Notes: generated by a model from the letters alone, not told the origin. Counted from the first letter of the stretch, positions 1 through 8,528 are shown. The stretch: 64,000 bases of DNA from Enterococcaceae bacterium OF42-14pH9A (GCA_027692465.1 JAQEYU010000001.1:1497338-1561337), one strand, 5' to 3'. Translations and numbers: made by a program.

Positions 1-1254
1 GTGGCGTCTGACGCTGTGACGATTGCAGGCTTCGATCACCTGGTCATCGATGACGATCCGGCCGGATTGGGGATCGTAAAAGCGGAACAGGAGATTCAGA
101 ATACTGGACTTTCCAGAGCCCGTGTGGCCCACCAAAGCGACTGTCTCACCGGCAGAGGCTGCAAAATCGATTTCGTGAAGAACCGGTGTTTCCGGCAGAT
201 AACCAAAGGATACCTGTTCGAAGCGGACGGCCCCGGCAGTAATCACCAACTCGTCCCCCGTCTGATTTTCTATCGGCTCATCAGCAAACTGAAAGATTCG
301 GGTACCGGCTGCCAGCGACTGCTGAATATTGGCGAAAATCTGAATCATGCCGTCAATAGGATCGAAAAGGCGGTTGATATAATCGATGAAGACATACAAA
401 AGTCCCGCTGAGAGCGCCATCCGTCCATCCAAGAACAAGGAGGAAAGGGTGTAGATGACTGCCAGAATGGTACCGTTACGCAAAACATTGGCGAAGCCCC
501 AAGCAACAGCAGAGTCCAGGCGCAGGTATTTTTTACCGGCATCATGCCATTTGCCGACGGTTTCCTTGAATTCGGTCAGCAGCTGTTTTTCCCGCTGGAA
601 AGCTTGGATCACCGGCATTCCCTGGACAAACTCGTTCAGCTGTCCGCTGATCTGGGAGGTATATTCCCGAATATCCAGGTTGTAGCGGGTGGCATACTTG
701 GTGTAAAATCGCTGCCAAACCAGAAGGATCGGTACCAGCACCAATAACAGCAGTCCCAGCCAATGATTGAGGAGGGTGATGGCAATGAAAACACCGATGA
801 TGGAGATCAGATTACTGAGCATGTTGCTCAAAACATTGACGTAAAAATTGGAGCGGAGGACTTCGGTATCATTGGTGATACGAGCGACGATTTTCCCGGC
901 CGGAATGCTGTCAAAATAGGATACCGGTAGTCGGTGCATATGGTCGAACAACTCGTCGCGCATTTGTTTGACGATCATGTTGGCCATTTTTCGCAGACGC
1001 AGGATACTGATGTAACGAAATAAGGAACCAATCAGATTGATCAGCAGATACGCCGACAAAAGCATCAAAAGAAGTTCCATATTCAGCTGACCGCTCTTAA
1101 AGGCCGGCGTCATGACATCATCAATTGAGCGTTTGGCCAAAAGCGGTGAACAAAGTTCCAGTGCGGCGGCTGCAATTAACAGGCCGGTTCCGACGATGAA
1201 GGTTTTTTTATGGTATTTCAGGTAGCTGAAAAGACGCAGAATCGTCTTAAACAT
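1..1254 (-). CDS. ABC exporter, second half-transporter (partial, runs off the window start)
   Basis: This is the N-terminal part of a multidrug-type ABC exporter half-molecule. The six-helix membrane domain fills roughly residues 1-310 and is followed by the start of the nucleotide-binding domain, with Walker A GHTGSGKS visible. Its ATG overlaps the end of the upstream half-transporter by 8 bp and has an AAAGGAGG ribosome site inside that gene, so the two are translationally coupled and almost certainly form one heterodimer (BmrCD/LmrCD/EfrCD-like architecture, known from the family). The C-terminus with signature motif and Walker B lies outside the window, so I cannot check whether this subunit supplies the canonical catalytic glutamate. 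The substrate cannot be read from sequence; drug or lipid export is the family norm. Confidence 0.93.
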   Translation of the reverse strand, partial: MFKTILRLFSYLKYHKKTFIVGTGLLIAAAALELCSPLLAKRSIDDVMTPAFKSGQLNMELLLMLLSAYLLINLIGSLFRYISILRLRKMANMIVKQMRDELFDHMHRLPVSYFDSIPAGKIVARITNDTEVLRSNFYVNVLSNMLSNLISIIGVFIAITLLNHWLGLLLLVLVPILLVWQRFYTKYATRYNLDIREYTSQISGQLNEFVQGMPVIQAFQREKQLLTEFKETVGKWHDAGKKYLRLDSAVAWGFANVLRNGTILAVIYTLSSLFLDGRMALSAGLLYVFIDYINRLFDPIDGMIQIFANIQQSLAAGTRIFQFADEPIENQTGDELVITAGAVRFEQVSFGYLPETPVLHEIDFAASAGETVALVGHTGSGKSSILNLLFRFYDPQSGRIVIDDQVIEACNRHSVRRH

Positions 1255-2992
1255 GGTCGCCACCTCCTTTGATTTGTTGGTGATGATACTGCTCCTGGTA
1301 CCAGCCGGGCTGTGCAATCAGCTCAGCATGCTGTCCTCGTTGACTGATCTGTCCGTCCTCCAAGACAATGATCTTATTGGCTTGGGTGATGGCAGAAAGC
1401 CGGTGGGTGATAATCACCAATGTCGGTGATTTTTCCAGGTTGCGCAGGTTCTCGATGATGGCCTGTTCGGTCTTGGCATCGACGGCGGACAAGGCATCGT
1501 CCAAAAGCAGGAATTCGCTGTTGCGTAAAAAAGCTCTGGCCAGTGACAGGCGCTGCTTCTGACCGCCGGAAAGAGAGACACCTTTTTCTCCTACCATCGT
1601 TTCCAGGCCGTCTTTCATAGCCCGGACTTCAGCGGCAAAGCAGGCCGTTTCAAGTGCCTGCCACAGCTGGTCATCAGTGGCCGCGGCATCGCCGAACAAC
1701 AGGTTTTCCCGAATCGTACGGGAAAACAGGGTGTGCTCCTGCGGGACTTCGGCAAATTTCTGCCGCAGATCAACGGTCCGATAATCTGTCAAAGGACTGT
1801 CGTTGACAAATGGAATCTGGTCGGAATAAGGATAGTGATGGCCAAATTGCCGCAAAAGTGTCGTTTTGCCGCTGCCGGTCTTGCCTACAATCCCGACGAC
1901 ATCGCCTTGTTTGATGGTCAAATCCACTGCCGCAAGAACCGGACGCGAGGTTTCCGGGTAGCGAAAGCTGAAGTGGCGGAAACTGAAATCGGTGACTGGA
2001 CCGAGGGGATGGCTGCCATCTTTTTCCAAACCATCGCCGGCACGCAGCACTTCGCTAATTCGGCGCCATGACGCGGCACCCTGCTGCATCACATTTACCA
2101 GATCGCCGGCTGAGATCATCGGCCAGACGACCATCCCCAGATAGACTTGGAAGGAGACCATTGCACCGACTGTGATCTCTTGCCTTGCTACCAGAAAGGC
2201 ACCGACACCGAAGCTCATCACAAAACTAATCGCCAGCAAGATCGTAATCAAGGGTCCAAAGCGGGAATCAATCTCGGAGACTTCATTGTTTTTTGCCAAT
2301 GTTTCACCGGTTTTGTCATTGAATTGGCGAGTAGTAGCCTGCTCCAATCCAAAGGCCCGCACCACGCGAATCCCGTCGATAATTTCCAAGACCTCGCTGT
2401 TCATCTCGGAGACCGCATTTTGTGCTTCAGTGAATTTTGCGTCCACCAGTGAACCCCATTTAAAGATGAAGTAAGCCAGAAACGGCATCGGGATTAAGGC
2501 AATCAAAGTCAGTTTCCAACTGACCGTCACTGCCATCATCCCGACAATGAATGCCAGATAGACACTGGTATTTAGAAAGACCATCAGACCGTAGCCAATC
2601 GTCATCCCCATTACCTGAACATCATCGTTGGCCCGGGTCATCAAATCCCCGGTGCGGAAGCGATGGTAAAATGGTGGGCTCATTTTCAAAAAATGCCCCA
2701 TCATCTCACCTCGGAGCTTGCGCTGCATATCGTAGGAGCCGATAAACAAATAATAGTTCCAGACAAATTCGGTGAGATAGGCAACCACGATTGATCCGAG
2801 AAACAAGCCGGCATAAAACAGCAGTGTTCCCCGATTGAAGTCATTTTGCAAAATGGCATCGATAAACAGTCGAATAAGGTAGGTAGGTGCCACGTACATG
2901 GCACTGGCCACCAGCATAAAAGTCACGACGACTGTATAGCGGCCTTTGTGCTGTTTGAAATAAGACCAGAGATAAGCAAAAATATTTTTCAT
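1247..2992 (-). CDS. ABC exporter, first half-transporter, with degenerate catalytic site
   Basis: A 581-residue half-transporter fusing a membrane domain (about residues 15-310) to an ATPase domain. Walker A GKTGSGKT is at 370-377, signature LSGGQ at 474-478 and Walker B LLLDD at 495-499. The residue after the Walker B aspartate is Asp499 instead of the catalytic Glu, the hallmark of the inactive site in heterodimeric exporters such as BmrC or LmrC. I chose the ATG at 2992 because a GAGGA ribosome site precedes it and homologues start just before the first helix; the open frame extends 40 codons further upstream without support. It is first in a two-gene operon behind a roughly 600-nt leader carrying a leader ORF and terminator. 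The exported compound is unknown. Confidence 0.95.
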   Translation of the reverse strand: MKNIFAYLWSYFKQHKGRYTVVVTFMLVASAMYVAPTYLIRLFIDAILQNDFNRGTLLFYAGLFLGSIVVAYLTEFVWNYYLFIGSYDMQRKLRGEMMGHFLKMSPPFYHRFRTGDLMTRANDDVQVMGMTIGYGLMVFLNTSVYLAFIVGMMAVTVSWKLTLIALIPMPFLAYFIFKWGSLVDAKFTEAQNAVSEMNSEVLEIIDGIRVVRAFGLEQATTRQFNDKTGETLAKNNEVSEIDSRFGPLITILLAISFVMSFGVGAFLVARQEITVGAMVSFQVYLGMVVWPMISAGDLVNVMQQGAASWRRISEVLRAGDGLEKDGSHPLGPVTDFSFRHFSFRYPETSRPVLAAVDLTIKQGDVVGIVGKTGSGKTTLLRQFGHHYPYSDQIPFVNDSPLTDYRTVDLRQKFAEVPQEHTLFSRTIRENLLFGDAAATDDQLWQALETACFAAEVRAMKDGLETMVGEKGVSLSGGQKQRLSLARAFLRNSEFLLLDDALSAVDAKTEQAIIENLRNLEKSPTLVIITHRLSAITQANKIIVLEDGQISQRGQHAELIAQPGWYQEQYHHQQIKGGGDHV

Positions 2993-3215
2993 AATGATAA
3001 GTCCTCGATTCAATAAATTAACAGGAAAATACCTGTGGAAACAAAGTCGTAAAGTCGTATAGTGGAGCAAATCAAAGCATAAGGGATGAGCTTGAGAAGG
3101 TAGTTTTAACAAAGCTTGGGTAAACGCCCGGACACAAACAACAAGTTTTCAAGGCGCACTCCCTTGGAAACAGACAATCCGTGTAATCGCCATCCTCGCT
3201 CCGAAAAACCCGAAA

Positions 3216-3252
3216 AACACAAAAAGACTCTGCCCGACAAGCGGGCAGAGTC
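3216..3252 (-). terminator. Intrinsic terminator inside the ABC-exporter leader (attenuator)
   Basis: On the minus strand GACTCTGCCCG and CGGGCAGAGTC form a perfect 11-bp stem with a 5-nt loop, followed by TTTTTGTGTTTTT. It lies about 225 nt upstream of the first exporter gene and 83 nt after the leader ORF stop, with a promoter further upstream. It should therefore stop exporter transcription unless an alternative fold prevents it. Confidence 0.85.
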
Positions 3253-3334
3253 GAAAAAGGCATAGCAATGCCGATTCATTCAAGCGTCAGGATGTAAAAA
3301 GACCGTAAGCAGGCATAAGGAGAATACACCAAGG

Positions 3335-3445
3335 TCAAACTGCAGCGTTTGAAAAGACCCGTCCAATTTGTAAGGATAAGGAAGCTGATTCAATTAAAAG
3401 CAGGTACCGATTGTAACCGGTAATTTTGTTAATGACTGTTTGCAT
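3335..3445 (-). CDS. 36-residue leader peptide upstream of the ABC exporter
   Basis: ATG with a near-perfect AGGGAGGAAG ribosome site opens a 36-codon frame (MQTVINKITG... to ...FSNAAV, TGA stop). It lies between a sigma-A-type promoter and the leader terminator. The strong ribosome site, position and length match leader peptides that control antibiotic-resistance ABC genes by ribosome-mediated attenuation, for example bmrB before bmrCD in Bacillus subtilis (known family behaviour). No similarity to a known protein is recognised. Translation is likely; the regulatory role is an inference. Confidence 0.65.
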   Translation of the reverse strand: MQTVINKITGYNRYLLLIESASLSLQIGRVFSNAAV

Positions 3446-3587
3446 CGTTGCTTCCTCCCTTCCTGAAAGATTTGCCGTTTTTACGGCCGGGTCAACTAAG
3501 CAGGACCCCCGCGTTTTAGGGGGTCGATTTTGTCAGCGAATAGGTGCTGCGACACAATCACAGCCGATACGCGACAAAACGTTTTCA

Positions 3588-3728
3588 TTTACGAAACCGA
3601 GTATACCGAATGTAGACGCAAAAAACAAGAATTATCTTGCCGATTTTAAAAAAAATGTTCGGAAACCGAATTTGGAGGCCGTTGGAAAAGCCGTAGTCAA
3701 AAAACACAAAGAATTGATGGACGAGTAG
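3588..3728 (+). pseudogene. Possible 3' remnant of a small gene
   Basis: An open stretch ending in TAG encodes a charged helical peptide (for example YLADFKKNVRKP, ending KKHKELMDE) that reads like a genuine protein C-terminus. No start codon with a ribosome site was found close to it, and it overlaps the promoter of the divergent exporter leader. It may be the tail of a decayed gene. I do not recognise the family. Confidence 0.2.
3600..3628 (-). promoter_or_regulatory. Promoter of the ABC-exporter leader
   Basis: Minus-strand -35 TTGTTT (3623-3628), 17-bp spacer and -10 TATACT (3600-3605). Transcription would start near 3593. The transcript would first meet a GACCCCC/GGGGGTC hairpin (3504-3525) and a GCCGT/ACGGC hairpin, then the leader ORF at 3445. 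Confidence 0.6.
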
Positions 3729-3789
3729 TAATCAGTAATCGTTGAATGCGATTATTTAACTTTTTTCTGGAAATATCCTTCGAAAATAT

Positions 3790-3818
3790 TTGCTATAAAT
3801 AACTCACTCCGATATAAT
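3790..3818 (+). promoter_or_regulatory. Promoter of the P-type ATPase transcript
   Basis: -35 TTGCTA at 3790-3795, exactly 17 bp, then a consensus -10 TATAAT at 3813-3818. The start near 3825 places the riboswitch at the very 5' end of the mRNA. Confidence 0.8.
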
Positions 3819-3835
3819 GTCACTTGTACTTATAT

Positions 3836-3965
3836 TGTTTTCATAGGGGAGTAACTGGCAGCATAAGCTGTGGCAACATCACCAGCCGAAAAGTGTCTTT
3901 TTCTGGTGTTGCCTTAATTAGTGAGACTTATGTATGTTGTCGCATACACAAGTCTATTTTTTTTT
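3836..3965 (+). promoter_or_regulatory. yybP-ykoY (Mn2+) riboswitch with expression platform
   Basis: The leader contains the diagnostic AGGGGAGTAAC loop (3845-3855), a GCAGC/GCTG helix, and a long arm in which GGCAACATCACCAG pairs with CTGGTGTTGCC. These are the two docked loops of the yybP-ykoY aptamer class, which senses Mn2+. Directly downstream, AGACTTATGTATG and CATACACAAGTCT form a terminator (3924-3955) followed by nine T. In Lactococcus yoaB and Streptococcus mgtA the same class, upstream of the same ATPase type, turns expression on with Mn2+; I infer the same here. The remaining 5' UTR, 3966-4237, holds no obvious further element. Confidence 0.88.
3924..3965 (+). terminator. Riboswitch terminator
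   Basis: Twelve base pairs with one A.C mismatch (AGACTT-A-TGTATG against CATACA-C-AAGTCT) and a 6-nt loop, then A and nine T. It is the expression platform of the Mn2+ riboswitch. Confidence 0.85.
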
Positions 3966-4237
3966 ACATTCGGAGGCTCCGGATGTCTTGAAAATAGACG
4001 AAGGCAGGCGATGACGGGAACGTTTTGCGTTTCGAGCTGGTACACCGCGACAGTCGGAAGCCGAACGATTCAGTCTTGATTTCGACGACCTGGCGTTTCA
4101 GCAACATTTACTTTTGGAAATTTTTGAAAAGGCCGATTGCCCTAAGCCGCAAAAACGGTGGGGTTTCTCACTGCTCACGGTCTTAGCTCGGGTCCTCAGC
4201 AAAAAAATCCAAGCACACAACACAAGGAGGAAACAAA

Positions 4238-6919
4238 GTGTCAGAAGAAAGTACAAAGAAACAACAGCTGCAAAAGAACTTCTACGCCCAGACGGAAGAA
4301 GCGGTTCTGCAGGAATTGGGCAGCACAAAAGACGGCCTGACCAACGAAGAGGCCAAAAAGCGTTTAGCTGATTTCGGTCCCAACGAGCTGGAAGAAGGCA
4401 AGAAGAAATCCATGCTGGTGAAGTTTTTCGAACAGTTCAAGGACCTGATGATCCTGGTGCTGTTGGTAGCGGCCGTAATCTCAGCCGCAGTCAGTCATGA
4501 AGTCGTAGATGCCATGATTATCCTGGCAGTTGTAATCATCAATGCTGTGATGGGGGTCATTCAGGAAGCGAAAGCCGAAGAAGCTATCGAAGCGTTGCGG
4601 GATATGTCGACTCCGGATGCCAACGTACTGCGGGGCGGCCATGCACAAAAAGTCAAAAGTACCGAACTGGTTCCCGGGGACATAGTCCTCTTGGAAGCCG
4701 GAGATGTCGTACCGGCTGATATGCGACTGATTGAAGCCAGCTCTTTGAAGATCGAAGAAGCTGCTTTGACCGGTGAATCCGTACCTGTTGAAAAAGAATT
4801 AGGGGTATTGGAAGACGGCGAAATCGGCATCGGCGACCGTATCAATATGGCCTTCTCCAACTCCAATGTAACCTATGGTCGTGGTAAAGGGCTGGTTGTC
4901 AATACCGGGATGAATACCGAAGTCGGTAAGATTGCCGGCATGTTGGCAGAAGCTGATGAAACCGAAACACCGTTGAAGAACAACTTGAACCACTTGGGTA
5001 AATTCCTGACGGCGGCGATCATCGTGATTGCAGTTGTGATGTTCTTTGTGGGTACTGTCATCAATGACAAAGACTGGACCGAGATGCTGCTGACTTCCAT
5101 CTCGCTGGCAGTTGCAGCGATTCCTGAAGGTCTGCCGGCAATCGTAACGATCATCTTGGCATTGGGTACTCAGGTTATGGCTAAACGAAACGCCGTGATC
5201 CGGAAATTGCCGGCAGTGGAAACACTGGGATCCACCGATATCATCTGTTCTGATAAAACCGGTACTTTGACGCTGAACCAGATGACTGTTGAAAAATTAT
5301 ATACCAATGATCGGCAGTACCCGTCTTCACAACATATTCCGGATGGCAATATGGCGCTGAAGATCATGAACTTTGCCAATGATACCCGTATCGGCCAAAA
5401 TGGTGAATTGATCGGTGATCCGACTGAAACCGCATTGGTGGCTTTCGGTAATGATCAAGGCTTTAATGTGACCGAAAAAGTCAAAGCACAACCGCGGGTA
5501 GCGGAATTGCCATTTGACTCTGATCGTAAATTGATGTCTACTATCCATCAGGAAGCAGACGGCCGTTACTTGGTTGCTGTCAAAGGGGCTCCAGATGTCC
5601 TGCTGGGACGTTGTAACCAGATCCAGATCTTCGATGAAGTCAAAACATTGACCAATGAAGAAGAACAAAAGATCCTGACCAATAACAAAGATATGGCCAA
5701 ACAGGCGCTGCGTGTATTGGGGATGGCCTTCAAATATGTCGATGCGATCCCGGAACAAATGGAATCGGAAATCGTGGAAAATGATCTGATCTTTGCCGGT
5801 CTGGTAGGGATGATTGATCCGGAACGTTCCGAAGCTGCCGATGCTGTAAAAGTGGCTAAAGCAGCCGGTATCCGTCCGATCATGATCACCGGTGACCACC
5901 GTGACACCGCTGAAGCAATCGCCGGACGCCTGGGAATCATCAAACCGGGTGACGATGCTGCAGTCCTTACCGGTGCAGAACTGAATCAAATGTCTGATGA
6001 AGAATTCGCTAAAAAAGTTGAACAATATTCCGTTTATGCGCGGGTATCTCCTGAACATAAAGTTCGTATCGTAAAAGCTTGGCAAAAAGAAGGCAAAGTC
6101 GTTGCCATGACCGGTGACGGTGTCAATGATGCCCCTGCTTTGAAACAAGCGGATATCGGTGTCGGTATGGGGATCACCGGTACAGAAGTTTCCAAAGGCG
6201 CTTCTGATATGGTCTTGGCGGATGACAACTTTGCTACGATTGTCGTGGCTGTTGAAGAAGGTCGGAAAGTTTTCTCCAATATCCAAAAAGCTGTTCAATA
6301 CCTGCTGGCTGCCAACTTAGGTGAAGTATTGACCCTGTTCATTGCAACTATGCTGAACTGGGATACGCTGCTGCCGATCCATTTGCTGTGGATCAACTTG
6401 GTAACTGATACCTTCCCGGCAATCGCGTTGGGGATGGAGCCGGCTGAAAAAGATCTGATGAGCCACAAACCTCGCGGACGTAACTCCAACTTGTTTTCCG
6501 GCGGTGTCTTCAGTTCCATTGTCTACCAAGGGATCTTAGAGGCTGCTACCGTTTTGTGGGTTTACTGGTCTGCGATTCAATGGCCGGTCCACGCAGGCTA
6601 CGAAGCGATCCACGCTGATGCGTTGACGATGGCCTTTGCAACATTGGGTCTGATGCAGCTATTCCACGCATTCAACGTAAAATCGGTCCATCAATCGCTT
6701 TTCAAAGTGGGACCTTTCAAAAACAAATCCTTCAACTGGGCAATCCTGTTGTCCTTCTTCCTGATGATGGTCATCATCATTGTTCCAGGCTTGAACGATA
6801 TCTTCAAGGTAGCTCACCTGGACTTGTACCAATGGGCAATCGTAGTCGGTTCATCCTTCGCGATCATTCCAATCGTGGAAATTGTCAAATTCTTCCAACG
6901 TAAAATGGGTGCGGAATAA
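4238..6919 (+). CDS. P2-type cation-transporting ATPase (Ca2+/Mn2+ efflux type)
   Basis: An 893-residue P-type ATPase of the SERCA/PMCA group. The N-terminal cation-ATPase domain is followed by TGES (about 178-181) in the actuator domain, the phosphorylation site SDKTGTLT with Asp339, the hinge GDGVND (from 626), and a six-helix C-terminal membrane domain with the NLVTDTFPAIALG motif. It would export Ca2+ or Mn2+ across the cell membrane at the cost of ATP. The start is GTG at 4238 with AAGGAGG seven bases upstream. Control by the Mn2+ riboswitch argues for manganese efflux as the relevant job, as for S. pneumoniae MgtA and L. lactis YoaB (family knowledge); annotation as a calcium pump would be equally common. 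It is monocistronic and ends at a strong terminator. Confidence 0.95.
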   Translation: MSEESTKKQQLQKNFYAQTEEAVLQELGSTKDGLTNEEAKKRLADFGPNELEEGKKKSMLVKFFEQFKDLMILVLLVAAVISAAVSHEVVDAMIILAVVIINAVMGVIQEAKAEEAIEALRDMSTPDANVLRGGHAQKVKSTELVPGDIVLLEAGDVVPADMRLIEASSLKIEEAALTGESVPVEKELGVLEDGEIGIGDRINMAFSNSNVTYGRGKGLVVNTGMNTEVGKIAGMLAEADETETPLKNNLNHLGKFLTAAIIVIAVVMFFVGTVINDKDWTEMLLTSISLAVAAIPEGLPAIVTIILALGTQVMAKRNAVIRKLPAVETLGSTDIICSDKTGTLTLNQMTVEKLYTNDRQYPSSQHIPDGNMALKIMNFANDTRIGQNGELIGDPTETALVAFGNDQGFNVTEKVKAQPRVAELPFDSDRKLMSTIHQEADGRYLVAVKGAPDVLLGRCNQIQIFDEVKTLTNEEEQKILTNNKDMAKQALRVLGMAFKYVDAIPEQMESEIVENDLIFAGLVGMIDPERSEAADAVKVAKAAGIRPIMITGDHRDTAEAIAGRLGIIKPGDDAAVLTGAELNQMSDEEFAKKVEQYSVYARVSPEHKVRIVKAWQKEGKVVAMTGDGVNDAPALKQADIGVGMGITGTEVSKGASDMVLADDNFATIVVAVEEGRKVFSNIQKAVQYLLAANLGEVLTLFIATMLNWDTLLPIHLLWINLVTDTFPAIALGMEPAEKDLMSHKPRGRNSNLFSGGVFSSIVYQGILEAATVLWVYWSAIQWPVHAGYEAIHADALTMAFATLGLMQLFHAFNVKSVHQSLFKVGPFKNKSFNWAILLSFFLMMVIIIVPGLNDIFKVAHLDLYQWAIVVGSSFAIIPIVEIVKFFQRKMGAE

Positions 6920-6942
6920 CACCACACTCACTGCTAAAAGCA

Positions 6943-6991
6943 AAACGCTGACTCGGCTTTTAAACCGGGTCAGCGTTTTTTTTTTTTTTTT
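6943..6991 (+). terminator. Terminator of the P-type ATPase gene
   Basis: AAACGCTGACTCGG and CCGGGTCAGCGTTT form the stem, followed by a run of about 16 T. Confidence 0.92.
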
Positions 6992-7006
6992 GACAGCAGA
7001 AATTCC

Positions 7007-7031
7007 GAAAAGCCGCTGAGTTGAGAGCGGC
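7007..7031 (-). terminator. Terminator of the small gene at 7165
   Basis: Minus-strand GCCGCT-N8-AGCGGC followed by TTTTCGG. The stem is short, but it is well placed 134 nt after the stop codon. Confidence 0.45.
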
Positions 7032-7164
7032 ATTTACAATTTGATCAGGCGGTACAACTCACAAAAGCAAGACCGCAAAAGGCATGAGCAGCTGCAGGAT
7101 ATAGGATAAGATGTGCCGGACGGAAAAAGCAAAAGGCTTCGGAAAATATGCGCACAGAGACGAA

Positions 7165-7344
7165 TCAATGACGTTCTTTATCTTGTTTTTCCTGTCGTTT
7201 GAGGGCCTTTAGTCTGCTATTGATCTGCCCGTTGGCGCCAAATTGATTGAAGGGGGTATCAACGTAGCGATCCCGCTCTGTAGAACGGGTCTGGCGAGAC
7301 TCCAGGTAAAGCCGAAGCCGCTGGAAGAGCGTTGTTTTTTTCAT
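7165..7344 (-). CDS. Small basic hypothetical protein (59 aa)
   Basis: A 59-residue soluble protein rich in Arg, Lys and Gln, with no membrane segment and no recognised domain. I chose the ATG at 7344 because AAAGGAG lies at the right distance; the open frame reaches 13 codons further upstream but without a ribosome site. An extended -10 promoter (TGGTATAAT) lies about 60 bp upstream and a hairpin terminator follows, so it is probably a single-gene unit. The function is unknown. Confidence 0.65.
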   Translation of the reverse strand: MKKTTLFQRLRLYLESRQTRSTERDRYVDTPFNQFGANGQINSRLKALKRQEKQDKERH

Positions 7345-7400
7345 TGGATCAGCTCCTTTGCTGTTACAGAACACGACTGACATCGGCTAGTCTTTTCTTT

Positions 7401-7409
7401 ATTATACCA
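7401..7409 (-). promoter_or_regulatory. Extended -10 promoter of the 59-aa gene
   Basis: Minus-strand TGGTATAAT is an extended -10 of the TGnTATAAT type; no good -35 is visible. Confidence 0.5.
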
Positions 7410-7485
7410 GATTCAATAGGCGCAGACGATTTTGATGAAGGAGCGGGACTTTCCATGAGTCAAAAAAAACGCTACAATGAAGTGA

Positions 7486-7644
7486 GATGTATCTGAAAAC
7501 ACCGGGAGAAGCCAGCTTTTTGCGGACTGTTTACCGCAATCAAGGGATAAAGCGCAGCTTAGGTAGTGCAAAGCTGCTCATTTACGACGCAGATTGCGGT
7601 GAAAAGGGCCAAAACAGCTGCCACTGGCGGTTTCAGACACGTCC
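7486..7644. repeat. MITE-like dispersed element, copy 1 (159 bp)
   Basis: The element begins GATGTATCTGAAAACACC and ends with its imperfect inverse GCGGTTTCAGACACGTC (14 of 18 positions). Inner arms also pair: TTTACCGCAATC with GATTGCGGTGAAA, and GCAGCTT with AAGCTGC. The whole element can therefore fold as one long hairpin. A copy of identical length, 159 bp, lies at 49602-49760, and another near 61296-61450. It occupies most of the gap between the genes at 7344 and 7672. An open frame across it (62 codons) is not credible as a gene. Confidence 0.7.
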
Positions 7645-7671
7645 TATCTTAATGAAAGTAGGGATCGACAA

Positions 7672-8103
7672 GTGAGACCAAATCTGGGCTACTATGTACA
7701 AACTATCAATGATATCGTTCAGGATACCGAGCAGATCGGTGAAACCATGAATCCTGATTATGAAGTGATCCGTCAGGCGATCGACGAAGAGAAGTTGTCG
7801 GAACTGACACCGGAAAAAATGGCCGGTACCATCGAGAGCTTCCAAGAAGGGACCGCGAAATACAAGGCAATGCTGGAAAAAATCGGCACCTTGCGTCCGC
7901 CGGCGAAAGTTATGGGGATTCATAAAAAGTTTGAACGCTCGTATCAAAAATACGTTGCCGGTTGTGAAGAAATGATCTTGAGTCTTCAGGGGGATGCTAT
8001 TGATACAGAACTTTTCAATGCTTCTGAAAAAAAACAAGATGAAGCGACGGATGAAATCAGTTTTGCCATTCAACGTATGACCAAATTGTTGATGGGACGT
8101 TAA
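7672..8103 (+). CDS. Hypothetical helical protein (143 aa)
   Basis: A 143-residue, soluble, acidic, predominantly helical protein without signal peptide or recognised motif. The only usable start is GTG at 7672, with AGGG eight bases upstream, so the start is moderately certain. It begins 27 bp after the MITE-like repeat and is followed by two terminators in tandem. Codon usage matches the neighbours. The function is unknown; conserved uncharacterised Lactobacillales proteins of this size and composition exist, but I cannot name a family. Confidence 0.7.
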   Translation: MRPNLGYYVQTINDIVQDTEQIGETMNPDYEVIRQAIDEEKLSELTPEKMAGTIESFQEGTAKYKAMLEKIGTLRPPAKVMGIHKKFERSYQKYVAGCEEMILSLQGDAIDTELFNASEKKQDEATDEISFAIQRMTKLLMGR

Positions 8104-8150
8104 AACAAGAGTTATCTAATTTAAATATAACGTTATTTTTATGACGTTTA

Positions 8151-8200
8151 GGTTGTTGTCGGTTATATTATATACATAACCAACAACAACCTTTTTATTT
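8151..8200 (+). terminator. Terminator 1 after the 143-aa gene
   Basis: GGTTGTTG-GGTTAT pairs with ATAACC-CAACAACC, then CTTTTTATTTTT. A second, independent terminator follows 38 bp later. Confidence 0.85.
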
Positions 8201-8237
8201 TTCATTTTACTCCGTTCGAGAGTAATTACTCCTTTTT

Positions 8238-8268
8238 CCACCGGACCTAACCAACCCGGTGGTTTTTT
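8238..8268 (+). terminator. Terminator 2 (tandem)
   Basis: CCACCGG-N11-CCGGTGG followed by six T. Two terminators in series suggest either strong insulation or a short transcript between them. Confidence 0.75.
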
Positions 8269-8528
8269 GTGTTTTAAAATGACAAGAAACAGTGAAAAGA
8301 CTGGGATTTTTACCGGAGAAGAATCTTTAGCCGGGTGAGGCAGCTGGATAAATATGGGTTTTAACCGACTTTTATAACGAGAAAGAGGCGGTTTGATTTT
8401 TGAGTTGTGTTTTCTTATTAATTCTAAATTTGTTATCTAAATTTTTCTTTATTAAATACCGTCACTGGTGGAAAAGTACCGGATAGTTTTTCAATTTAAT
8501 AATTTAAAAAACGGATTTTAGAAAAAAT
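8269..8528. other. AT-rich intergenic stretch without recognisable genes
   Basis: Markedly more AT-rich than its surroundings. Only short open frames without ribosome sites occur. No repeat, tRNA or riboswitch signature was seen. Confidence 0.5.

Noticed and set aside
3072..3263. 63-codon minus-strand frame in the exporter leader
   Set aside because: Spans the terminator hairpin and lacks a ribosome site; the 36-codon frame at 3335-3445 is far better supported.
5327..6298. 323-codon minus-strand frame opposite the P-type ATPase
   Set aside because: Shadow of a strongly conserved gene; no ribosome site, product shows no family features.
7487..7675. 62-codon frame before the 143-aa gene
   Set aside because: Lies entirely within the MITE-like repeat.
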